Positions 42,652-49,678 of a stretch of DNA of 49,678 nucleotides are shown piece after piece. Numbering within the stretch: the first letter of the stretch is position 1; each line of letters begins with the position of its first letter. The DNA is from Microvirga vignae (GTDB lineage: Bacteria > Pseudomonadota > Alphaproteobacteria > Rhizobiales > Beijerinckiaceae): the NCBI RefSeq assembly GCF_001017175.1, contig NZ_LCYG01000066.1, positions 1 to 49,678 on the forward strand. The letters are read 5' to 3'. The position numbers and the translations under genes are program-made. Below the pieces are notes generated by a model that did no database searches, was not told the DNA's origin, and saw only the letters and a list, made by a program, of their open reading frames with translations.

Positions 42652-44061
42652 ATGGTCACGCACGTCTCACCCGGTTCACCGCCGCATAGCGCTCCTGGTC
42701 CGAAGGGGCTGCCCTTCCTCGGGAGTTTGCCCGACCTCGGACGCGACATTCTGGGGTTCTTCACACGGTGCGCGCGCCAATATGGCGACATCGTCAGCTT
42801 TCGGTTGGCCGCTTGGCCAGCCATGCTCCTCAATCATCCTGACCTGGTGGAATACGTCCTGGTCAAGAACCACCAGAACTTCATCAAGCACCGCTTCTTC
42901 TGGCGCCATGTCGAAGCCATTTTCGGTCACGGGCTGCTCACCAGCGAGGGGAAGTTCTGGCACCAGCAGAGGCGTCTGGCAGCGCCGGCTTTTGCCGGGT
43001 CGCGGCTGAACAGCTACGCTGACACCATGGTGCAATTCACCGAACGCATGCTCCAGCAATGGCAGTCAGGGCAGGTTCTCGATGTGCACCAGGAGGCTAT
43101 GGGTCTGACCCTGCAGATCGCCGCCAAGACCCTGTTCGATGCAGAGGCGAGCCAGGACGTGACTGAAGTCAGCCAGGCGATCGATGAGGTGATGGAGCAG
43201 ATCTCGGTTCGATTCCGGCGCCCGTTCCGGATACCCGATGCTATTCCACTCCCGGGCAATCTCCGCTACCGGCGCGGTGTACGGCGGACGGACCAGTTGG
43301 TTGCCCGGATCATCGCTGAGCGGCGCCACAAGACTGAAGATCGTGGCGATCTCCTGTCCCAATTGATGCTGGCCCGCGATGAGGCGGGCCGGCCCATGAG
43401 CGAGCGCCAGATCCGGGACGAGGTGATCACCATGCTCCTTGCCGGGCATGAAACCACGGCCCTGACCCTCTCCTGGACCTGGTATCTCCTCGGATTGCAC
43501 CCCGCGGTGGACGCGCAGCTTGCAGAGGAAGTGCATACGGTCCTGAGAGGACGGTCACCGACGGTCGATGATTTGCCTCGCCTTCGCCTCGCTGAACAGG
43601 TGGTGAGCGAGGCCTTGCGCCTGTACCCGCCCGCCTATGCCATCGGCCGTGAGGCGCTGGCGGATTGTGAGATCGCCGGATACCACGTGCCCGCGGGCAC
43701 CACGATCTACGTGAGCCCTTGGGTGATGCACCGGGATTCTCGCTGGTTCGACGACCCACAAGCATTCCAGCCCGCACGCTGGGCGGGCAATCTGGCCAAG
43801 GAACTGCCGCGCTTTGCTTACATGCCGTTCGGCGGCGGGCCGCGCATCTGCATCGGCAACCGTTTTGCCATGATGGAGGCAGTGCTGATCCTCGCAACAG
43901 TGGCCCAACAGTTTCGGCTGGAATGGCAGACGGATCGGCCGGTTCAGCCGAATCCCTCCATCACGCTGCGTCCTGGCGGCGGGGTTTGGGTCAGGCTGGT
44001 CTCACGACCGATCAAGGCAGGCGGCGTCGAGAACAAGTCAACGCAGACGTCGAAGGAATAG
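42652..44061 (+). CDS. Cytochrome P450
   Basis: A 469-aa soluble bacterial P450. It contains the Pro-rich start PGPKGLPFLGSLPDL, I-helix AGHETT (264-269), ExxR at E320/R323 in EALRLYPP, and the heme loop FGGGPRICIG with thiolate ligand C400. The overall pattern (LLTSEGKFWHQQRRLAAPAF) resembles CYP102/CYP4-like class members without a reductase fusion. It needs external redox partners, and no ferredoxin or reductase gene is adjacent. The natural substrate is unknown; fatty-acid-like hydroxylation is a guess. The ATG is at 42652. Confidence 0.93.
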   Translation: MVTHVSPGSPPHSAPGPKGLPFLGSLPDLGRDILGFFTRCARQYGDIVSFRLAAWPAMLLNHPDLVEYVLVKNHQNFIKHRFFWRHVEAIFGHGLLTSEGKFWHQQRRLAAPAFAGSRLNSYADTMVQFTERMLQQWQSGQVLDVHQEAMGLTLQIAAKTLFDAEASQDVTEVSQAIDEVMEQISVRFRRPFRIPDAIPLPGNLRYRRGVRRTDQLVARIIAERRHKTEDRGDLLSQLMLARDEAGRPMSERQIRDEVITMLLAGHETTALTLSWTWYLLGLHPAVDAQLAEEVHTVLRGRSPTVDDLPRLRLAEQVVSEALRLYPPAYAIGREALADCEIAGYHVPAGTTIYVSPWVMHRDSRWFDDPQAFQPARWAGNLAKELPRFAYMPFGGGPRICIGNRFAMMEAVLILATVAQQFRLEWQTDRPVQPNPSITLRPGGGVWVRLVSRPIKAGGVENKSTQTSKE

Positions 44062-44266
44062 CTGCGCTTGAAGCCGATCGCCGATGCGGCCCCTGCACAT
44101 GGCAGGATCCTTCCAGCTGCTGGTGCCCCAGGGTGTGAGGCTACCAGCGAGCGGCAGCAGAGCAGGGCCACTTGGCCAACCCGGCAGCCATCCTGAGCGT
44201 TATCCCGAGTAGTCAACCGCCTATAGGCAGACCGCCATCAAGTGGCGCGAATGAAAGCTGACCGCT

Positions 44267-44944
44267 ATGAAGCCGATGAACGAGAGCCATTTAGCAATTC
44301 TGCGTCGGCATATGGTCGAGATGATCGCCATTCATGCCGATCTTGTCAGCGAGGAAATCGGCAAGGCAGCCTTAGATGAGCGGGTGATGGCCGCGATGCG
44401 GAAAGTGCCTCGGCATCTCTTTGTCCCGGCGCCTCTTGCACCTTATGCCTATCAGGACACGCCTTTGCCCATCGGCTTCGACAAAACGATCTCGCAGCCC
44501 TTTATCGTGGCGCTTATGACCGATCTGTTGTCCCCGCAAGCAAACGAGAAGGTGCTCGAGGTGGGAACCGGCCTAGGGTACCAGACGGCGATTCTGGCGG
44601 AACTGGCAGATCGGGTCTGGAGCATCGAGATTGTCGAGGAGTTCGCCGGCGTCGCACGCCGTCTCCTTCGCCAGCTCGGTCATGCCAACATTGAGATCCG
44701 GGAGGGAGACGGATCCCGCGGCTGGCGTGAGCATGCCCCTTTTGACAAGATCCTGGTGTCGGCGGCGGCTGACAAGGCACCGGCCGCCCTGGTTGATCAA
44801 CTCAAGCCAGGCGGGCGCTTGGTGATGCCGTTGGGTCCGGAAGAGATGCAGCATCTCACGGTCATCGAGAAGGATGCCAATGATCACACGAGAGTTCAGG
44901 AACTCCTGCCTGTCCGGTTCAGCCGGCTTGAGACGATCACGTGA
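44267..44944 (+). CDS. pcm: Protein-L-isoaspartate O-methyltransferase
   Basis: A 225-aa PIMT: the damaged-protein repair enzyme that methylates L-isoaspartyl residues using SAM. Markers are VPRHLFVP, the substrate-side TISQPFIVA motif (75-83), SAM motif I LEVGTGLGYQTA (97-108), and late LKPGGRLVMPLG. It is cytosolic. Its start has no strong ribosome site; a second ATG three codons in is possible. It stands alone, with about 200 bp to the P450 gene. Confidence 0.9.
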   Translation: MKPMNESHLAILRRHMVEMIAIHADLVSEEIGKAALDERVMAAMRKVPRHLFVPAPLAPYAYQDTPLPIGFDKTISQPFIVALMTDLLSPQANEKVLEVGTGLGYQTAILAELADRVWSIEIVEEFAGVARRLLRQLGHANIEIREGDGSRGWREHAPFDKILVSAAADKAPAALVDQLKPGGRLVMPLGPEEMQHLTVIEKDANDHTRVQELLPVRFSRLETIT

Positions 44945-45329
44945 AGCAGCTGATGAGGTGGTGCACTCGGATGGCGAACACGATGTCGTCAGCCTTTGCC
45001 TTGGGCGCGAATCCTGTGTGTCCGGATCCGAACGCTGTCGCTTGGTACGCCCCAGACGAAAGTTGATCGCCCGCCTTAGGAAGGAGACCCAGACATTCCT
45101 GCCCTAAGCAGACCCTCAGCCTCTGGCGGGCGGTTCTGGCCGATACAGAGGCGGCAGGGCTCGCGAACGGGAGGTTCATGTGCCTGCCTGGGCCGACAGA
45201 AGGGTGCGATGGAATGGCGACGCGGGTTACTGGCGAGACCCGCAACATGGGCGAGAGGATGGTGGTACAATAAACCATGGGCTCTTCGGCAACGTCGCCC
45301 ACGGACACGGTCAGCCTAGAGGAGGCCTG
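44945..45329. other. Intergenic region between pcm and the methyltransferase
   Basis: 385 bp in which I see no supported gene. A minus-strand frame ends just at the pcm stop with a KAKADDIVFAIRVHH-like tail, but it runs back only as antisense to the methyltransferase and has no family features. Only the strong ribosome site GAGGAGG at the right edge is meaningful. Confidence 0.35.
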
Positions 45330-45989
45330 ATGTCGGACACGCGGCAGGAGCACTGGGAGAAGATCTTCGCGACCAAGGCGGAAGATGCGGTCAGCTGGTT
45401 CCAGGCGACGCCGGAAACATCGCTGCGCCTGATCCGTGCCTGCAATCTGCCGAGAGAAGCCTGCATCCTCGATGTCGGGGCAGGGGCGTCCCGGCTGCCT
45501 GACGCCCTTCTCGAAGATGGATTCACGAATGTCGTCGTGCTGGATATTTCGGCCACGGCTCTGGCAAGAACCAGGGCCCGCCTCGGCGAGAAGGCGCGTT
45601 CGGTCCGCTTCATCGTCGCCGACATCGCTGCATGGATGCCGGATTTCACTGTGGATCTGTGGCACGACCGGGCGGTGCTCCATTTCCTGTCGGAACCGCA
45701 GGATCGCGCCGCCTATGCGGATGCGCTCCGCCGTGCGGTGAGAGCCGGCGGATTCGTGCTGATCTCGGGCTTCGCCCCGAGCGGGCCCGAGCGGTGCAGC
45801 GGCCTGCCTGTTCTTCGAGCTGACCGGGACATGATCGCAGGCCTTCTTGGAACGGATTTCGAGGTTCTGGACGCGTTCGAGGAAGACCATCAAACGCCCT
45901 CGGGCGCCCGGCAGCGCTTTGTGTTCACCCGCTTCCAGCGGCGTGCAGTCTCCGCGCCGGATCGCCAGCTCGCCGAACGCATCCCGTGA
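45330..45989 (+). CDS. Class I SAM-dependent methyltransferase
   Basis: A 219-aa methyltransferase of the UbiE/Tpm-like type. SAM motif I is ILDVGAGASRLPDAL (46-60), with the acidic residue of motif II in VVVLDISATAL (around D72) and motif III VADIAAWMPD. The WHDRAVLHFL segment after motif III and the N-terminal HWEKIFATK match small methyltransferases annotated near thiol, tellurite or stress genes. The substrate is unknown. The ATG at 45330 follows GAGGAGGCCTG; the in-frame extension to 45180 is not needed. Confidence 0.87.
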   Translation: MSDTRQEHWEKIFATKAEDAVSWFQATPETSLRLIRACNLPREACILDVGAGASRLPDALLEDGFTNVVVLDISATALARTRARLGEKARSVRFIVADIAAWMPDFTVDLWHDRAVLHFLSEPQDRAAYADALRRAVRAGGFVLISGFAPSGPERCSGLPVLRADRDMIAGLLGTDFEVLDAFEEDHQTPSGARQRFVFTRFQRRAVSAPDRQLAERIP

Positions 45990-46145
45990 CTAGCGCAACC
46001 CTCATCGCCACCAGGGCGGCAATCGGGACAACGCAGGTAGCGCCGCGTGTCCTCCGTCTTAAAACAGCTTATGGCTTCACCGCTGTATCCTTGACGTGTA
46101 TATTCGGTCACTGGCACGGGGGCTCGCTTGCAGCAGGAGGTTTAC

Positions 46146-46808
46146 ATGACACTCCAGATCGGCGAGGTCGCACCGGACTTCGAGACGGAGACGACGGAAG
46201 GGCGTATCCGCTTCCATGAATGGATCGGCGATTCCTGGTGCGTGCTCTTCTCCCATCCCAAAGACTTTACCCCCGTCTGCACCACCGAATTGGGCTACAT
46301 GGCGAAGATCAAACCCGAATTCGACAGACGCAACGTCAAGATCATCGGGCTGAGCGTTGATCCGATCAGCAATCACGCCCGGTGGAGCGCCGATATTCAG
46401 GAGACCCAGGGCACTGCGCCCAATTACCCGATGATCGGGGATCCCGATCTTTCGATCTCCAAGCTCTATGGCATGCTGCCGGCAAGCACGGGCGGTACCT
46501 CGGAAGGGCGCACACCGGCCGACAACCAGACGGTGCGCAATGTCTTCGTCATTGGACCGGACAAGAAGATCAAGCTGGTTCTCGTCTATCCGATGACCAC
46601 CGGCCGCAACTTCGATGAGGTGCTGCGCGTCATCGATTCGCTCCAGCTCACCGCCAAGCACAGGGTCGCAACTCCTGTGAATTGGAAACAGGGTGAGGAT
46701 GTCATCATCGCGGGCTCGGTCTCGGATGACGAGGCACGGCGGATCTATCCGGAGGGCTGGAAGGCGCCGAAGCCGTACATCCGGATTGTGCCGCAGCCGC
46801 AGGCCTGA
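46146..46808 (+). CDS. 1-Cys peroxiredoxin (Prx6/AhpC-TSA type)
   Basis: A 220-aa peroxiredoxin. The peroxidatic Cys is C45 in HPKDFTPVCTTELG; there is no partner Cys in the C-terminal arm, and the length fits the Prx6 group. It reduces peroxides in the cytosol with an external thiol. The ATG at 46146 follows CAGGAGG. A TTG six codons upstream is the alternative. It is the first of four plus-strand redox/sulfur genes and is separated from the next by a hairpin. Confidence 0.93.
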   Translation: MTLQIGEVAPDFETETTEGRIRFHEWIGDSWCVLFSHPKDFTPVCTTELGYMAKIKPEFDRRNVKIIGLSVDPISNHARWSADIQETQGTAPNYPMIGDPDLSISKLYGMLPASTGGTSEGRTPADNQTVRNVFVIGPDKKIKLVLVYPMTTGRNFDEVLRVIDSLQLTAKHRVATPVNWKQGEDVIIAGSVSDDEARRIYPEGWKAPKPYIRIVPQPQA

Positions 46809-46866
46809 ACAGCAGTTTCCCATCGGTCGGCAGCAGCCAGGGCCGACAGATCGGATTGAGCACAGC

Positions 46867-46903
46867 ATCGATTGGGCCCGACGGTTGTTCGGCCCAAATC
46901 GAT
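46867..46903 (+). terminator. Hairpin between peroxiredoxin and MBL genes
   Basis: ATCGATTGGGCC (46867-46878) pairs with GGCCCAAATCGAT (46891-46903), giving 12 bp with a single bulged A (a T on the opposite reading) and a 12-nt loop. It starts 58 nt after the peroxiredoxin stop and ends 27 nt before the MBL start. There is no U tract, so partial termination or message protection is likely. Confidence 0.55.
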
Positions 46904-46930
46904 CGAGCGCGCATATCGGGAGCCGGAGCA

Positions 46931-47851
46931 ATGAGCACAGCGAGTTTATCCCAGTCGGCTCTCGATCGCTCCACCTGCCGCTCACAGGTCAATGCCTTTT
47001 TCGAACGGCGCACCTGCAGCATCCAATATGTCGTTTCCGATCCAGCGACGCGTCATTGCGCGCTCATCGATCCGGTGCTCGATTACGATGAAAAGTCCGG
47101 TTCGGTCGCGACCGTCTCCGCCGATGCCCTGTTGGACTTCGTGAGAAAGCACGATCTCACAGTCGAGTGGATCCTCGATACGCATCCGCATGCGGATCAT
47201 TTCTCCGCCGCCGCTTACCTGAAGGAGCGGACTGGAGCGAAAACCGCCATCGGCGAGCGGATCGTGGACGTTCAACGGCTCTGGAAGAAGATCTATAACC
47301 TTGCCGACTTCCCTGCGGACGGCTCGCAATGGGACCGCCTGATGGCCGACGGCGATGTTTTCCGGATCGGTGCCATGGACGTGAAGGTCCTCTTCTCCCC
47401 CGGACATACCCTTGCTTCCATCACCTACGTCGTCGGTGATGCGGCTTTCATTCACGATACGCTTTTCATGCCCGATTACGGCACAGCGCGGTGTGATTTT
47501 CCCGGTGGGGATGCGAGGGCCATGTGGCGCACGATCCAACGCATCCTCAGCCTGCCTGACGAGACCCGCTTGTTCGTTGGCCACGATTACATGCCCGGCG
47601 GACGGGCGCCGGCCTGGGAGAGCACTGTTGCGAGCCAAAAGGCTCAGAATGTTCATCTCCTGCAGGCCCGCACTGAGGATGAATTCGCGTCGCTGCGTCA
47701 GGCACGCGACGCGAAGCTGCCGATGCCGAAGCTGATCCTGCCCGCGCTGCAGGTGAACATGACTGGCGGTCGCCTGCCGGCGCCGGAGAGCAACGGGACT
47801 CGTTATCTCAAGATCCCACTCGATGCACTGCCCTACGCCGTCTGGGATTAG
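46931..47851 (+). CDS. MBL-fold metallohydrolase, persulfide-dioxygenase-like (Blh/ETHE1 group)
   Basis: A 306-aa metallo-beta-lactamase-fold protein. Metal ligands are visible in THPHADH (H85, H87, D89, H90), H159 in PGHT, D176 in HDTLF and H218 in GHDY. The DPVLDYDEKSG opening and PDYGTARCDFPGGD match the persulfide dioxygenase/Blh subgroup, which oxidises glutathione persulfide to sulfite, rather than glyoxalase II. The adjacent cysteine synthase supports a sulfur role. The start is ATG at 46931 with GGAG close before it. Confidence 0.87.
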   Translation: MSTASLSQSALDRSTCRSQVNAFFERRTCSIQYVVSDPATRHCALIDPVLDYDEKSGSVATVSADALLDFVRKHDLTVEWILDTHPHADHFSAAAYLKERTGAKTAIGERIVDVQRLWKKIYNLADFPADGSQWDRLMADGDVFRIGAMDVKVLFSPGHTLASITYVVGDAAFIHDTLFMPDYGTARCDFPGGDARAMWRTIQRILSLPDETRLFVGHDYMPGGRAPAWESTVASQKAQNVHLLQARTEDEFASLRQARDAKLPMPKLILPALQVNMTGGRLPAPESNGTRYLKIPLDALPYAVWD

Positions 47852-47902
47852 CCCAGGGCCCCGGGTGCAGGAGCGATGCCAGCAGGGACAGGAGCGCCGA
47901 AC

Positions 47903-48934
47903 ATGTCCATCCATCACGGAATTGTTGATGCGATCGGCAACACGCCGATGATCCGGCTGCAGCGGGCGTCCGAGCTGACCGAATGCACCATTCTGGGCAA
48001 AGCCGAGTTCATGAACCCGGGACAATCGGTCAAGGATCGCGCGGCGTTGTTCATTATCAGGGATGCCGAGAAGAGGGGGCTTCTACGGCCCGGAGGAGTC
48101 ATCGTCGAGGGTACGGCGGGCAACACCGGCATCGGCCTTGCACTCGTGGGAAATGCGCTGGGCTACCGCACAGTGATCGTCATTCCGGAAACACAGACGC
48201 AGGAGAAGAAGGACATGCTCCGGCTCTGCGGCGCCGAACTCATCGAAGTGCCAGCCGTGCCTTATGCCAATCCCAACAACTATGTGAAGGTCTCGGGGCG
48301 GATTGCCGAGCAGTTGGCGCAAAGCGAGTCAAGCGGCGCGATCTGGGCCAACCAGTTCGACAATGTCGCCAATCGTGATGGACACGTCGTCACTACCGGC
48401 CCGGAGATCTGGACTCAGACGGAGGGACGGGTGGATGGATTCATCTGCGCCGTGGGAACAGGAGGCACCCTGGCCGGAGTTGGGATTGCGCTCAAGGAGC
48501 ACAACCCCAAGGTCATGATCGGTCTTGCCGACCCGATGGGCGCCGCCCTCTACAGCTATTACACACGCGGCGAGCTGAAGGCGGAGGGGTCGTCGATCAC
48601 CGAGGGCATCGGCCAAGGGCGGATTACGAAGAACCTCGAGGGCTTCAGGCCGGACGTGGCGTTTCAGATTCCGGACGAGGAGGCGATCCCGATCATCTTC
48701 GATCTCCTGGAGCACGAAGGTTTGTGCTTGGGTGGATCCTCCGGGATCAATGTCGCCGGCGCGATCCGTCTCGCAAAGCACCTCGGTCCCGGCCATACGA
48801 TTGTGACCGTGTTGTGCGATTACGGCACGCGCTACCAGTCGAAGCTGTTCAACCCGGAGTTCCTCCGCTCCAAGAACCTTCCGGTGCCGGCATGGCTGGA
48901 GCGGGAAAGTACGCTGGACAAGTGTCTCATATAA
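47903..48934 (+). CDS. cysK: Cysteine synthase (O-acetylserine sulfhydrylase family)
   Basis: A 343-aa fold-type II PLP enzyme. The PLP Lys is K44 in QSVKDRAA; the substrate/PLP loop is EGTAGNTGIGLA (69-80); the phosphate-binding loop is GTGGTLAG; the late LGGSSGINVAG serves PLP. It makes cysteine from O-acetylserine and sulfide. Compared with standard CysK of about 310 residues it is somewhat longer at the C-terminus (LFNPEFLRSKNLPVPAWL), like the CysK variants annotated as cysteine synthase A in alphaproteobacteria. The start is ATG at 47903 with AGGAG upstream, 51 nt after the MBL gene, so co-transcription is likely. Confidence 0.92.
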   Translation: MSIHHGIVDAIGNTPMIRLQRASELTECTILGKAEFMNPGQSVKDRAALFIIRDAEKRGLLRPGGVIVEGTAGNTGIGLALVGNALGYRTVIVIPETQTQEKKDMLRLCGAELIEVPAVPYANPNNYVKVSGRIAEQLAQSESSGAIWANQFDNVANRDGHVVTTGPEIWTQTEGRVDGFICAVGTGGTLAGVGIALKEHNPKVMIGLADPMGAALYSYYTRGELKAEGSSITEGIGQGRITKNLEGFRPDVAFQIPDEEAIPIIFDLLEHEGLCLGGSSGINVAGAIRLAKHLGPGHTIVTVLCDYGTRYQSKLFNPEFLRSKNLPVPAWLERESTLDKCLI

Positions 48935-49013
48935 GATCCCACCCGAATTCAGTTCAAAGCGAGTTGGTCTCGGGAGAAGAGGCTCAGCACATCAGACCCA
49001 AACGGAGGAGATT

Positions 49014-49370
49014 GTGACCGTAACAACCCTCGTCACAAAGACCTGCACACCCTGTCAGGGCGGGATCCCGCCGCTGACGTCGGATGAGGTCGCGGCGCTC
49101 CAGAAGCAGATCCCTGATTGGTCAATCCAGGATGAGGCGCGGCGGATCGAAAGGACTTATACGTTCAGGAATTTCGCCGAAGCATTCGCCTTTGTGAGGA
49201 AGGTGGCCGAACTGGCCGAGTCCGAGGGGCATCACCCCGATGTCAGCTTCGGCTGGGGCTATGCAACGGTGTCCCTCCAGACCAAGAAGATCCAGGGACT
49301 GCACGAGAATGACTTCATTATGGCTGCGAAGATCGATGACCTGGCAGACAACATATCGCTCGGCCCCTGA
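49014..49370 (+). CDS. phhB: Pterin-4a-carbinolamine dehydratase
   Basis: A 118-aa PCD/DCoH-fold enzyme. The active-site signature is present: EGHHPDVSFGWGYATVSL with H73, H74 and P75, then the later H97 and D100 in GLHENDFIMAAKID. It dehydrates 4a-hydroxytetrahydrobiopterin after aromatic amino-acid hydroxylation; no such hydroxylase is in the window. The N-terminal CTPCQGG segment is a known extension in this family. The start is GTG at 49014 with GGAGGAG 4 nt upstream. It lies 79 bp after the cysteine synthase. Confidence 0.92.
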   Translation: MTVTTLVTKTCTPCQGGIPPLTSDEVAALQKQIPDWSIQDEARRIERTYTFRNFAEAFAFVRKVAELAESEGHHPDVSFGWGYATVSLQTKKIQGLHENDFIMAAKIDDLADNISLGP

Positions 49371-49678
49371 CGAAGATGGCAGGAGCCGGGACAGCTCTGC
49401 TTCGCCTGATAGGCCGATTCCCCGATCCCTGTCACCCGGGCTGATCCATTGTCCTTGGCATGATGCAGCTGTCATACGGTCCGGAGCAACGTGTCCTGCC
49501 TGCGGGCATTCGATCTGACGGTGTTTCCAACTTCATCAGGTGTCTGCTTCACCAGGTGTTTGCTCTTGGCACTTCCCGGATCTAGCGCCTTGGTCAGCTT
49601 GCGAGCGGTCAGCGGGCGCTCAAGAAGGGCAGGGGACTTCCGCGTTTGACCCGGATGTATGGACCGGCCGTGCGTCGC
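49371..49678. other. Right-edge region without a supported gene
   Basis: No complete gene is visible in the last 308 bp. On the minus strand, two frames enter open from the right edge. One ends after GPYIRVKRGSPLPFLSAR with a TGA near 49610. The other runs about 67 codons to a stop near 49475. Either could be the 3' end of a minus-strand gene starting beyond the window; neither matches a family I recognise. A plus-strand CPWH...CPAC string near 49450-49515 is noted but too short to call. Confidence 0.3.

Noticed and set aside
49440..49518. Rieske-like CPWH...CPAC string at the right edge
   Set aside because: Lacks the CxH first box and lies in a frame overlapping the pterin dehydratase; too short to support a gene or remnant.

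Overview
The window looks like chromosomal DNA of a GC-rich alphaproteobacterium, most plausibly a Hyphomicrobiales (Rhizobiales) member such as a Methylobacteriaceae or Bosea relative. The reasons are its codon use, the NasS/NasT plus NirBD arrangement, the HxlR/FMN-reductase and DIPP-like NUDIX genes, and REP-like palindromes of a type I associate with that order. The genus is inference. I see no rRNA, tRNA, CRISPR array or complete mobile element. There is only an IS5-type transposase remnant at the left edge and a decayed chemoreceptor fragment near 41 kb.

Layout. 1-12.2 kb holds housekeeping and accessory genes: a DUF1801 tail, a divergent FMN reductase/HxlR pair, a HAD phosphatase, a voltage-gated-type K+ channel with a C-terminal zinc ribbon, an iron-type ABC importer with an inositol-monophosphatase gene upstream, a NUDIX hydrolase, a zinc alcohol dehydrogenase, a DUF488 protein and a free-methionine-sulfoxide reductase. 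A serralysin-like RTX protease follows at 12.4-13.8 kb. From 14.3 to 26.7 kb lies a respiratory island. It carries a complete Alternative Complex III operon (actABCDEF: pentaheme cytochrome, Fe-S/molybdopterin-like subunit, two NrfD-type quinol subunits, ActD, monoheme lipoprotein). Beside it are a caa3-type oxidase (CoxB with fused cytochrome c, a CoxA-CoxC fusion and a small membrane protein), the assembly factor CtaG and another cytochrome c lipoprotein. Together these form a quinol-to-oxygen chain that bypasses the bc1 complex.

From 29.2 to 40.8 kb lies a nitrite-assimilation island: nasT-nasS (antiterminator and its nitrate/nitrite-sensing partner), cysG-hemD (siroheme supply), nirB-nirD (NADH nitrite reductase), a FocA/NirC-type transporter, and a PP2C phosphatase-Ser/Thr kinase fusion. 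The most informative non-coding signal is a pair of homologous leader RNAs upstream of cysG and nirB. Each has a TTGAGC promoter-like box, two hairpins with AnnGnn loops (the ANTAR-protein target) at nearly identical spacing, and then a GC-rich dyad running into a T tract. This predicts that NasT antitermination couples siroheme synthesis to its consumer enzyme. No nitrate reductase catalytic subunit is present in the window.

41.5-49.4 kb carries a DUF4239 membrane protein, a cytochrome P450, a protein-isoaspartate methyltransferase, a small SAM methyltransferase, and a sulfur/redox group: 1-Cys peroxiredoxin, persulfide-dioxygenase-like MBL protein, cysteine synthase and pterin-carbinolamine dehydratase. 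Several strong perfect hairpins separate genes. No single wholly new system is proved here; the duplicated NasT leader regulon and the nirBD-linked phosphatase-kinase fusion are the best leads.
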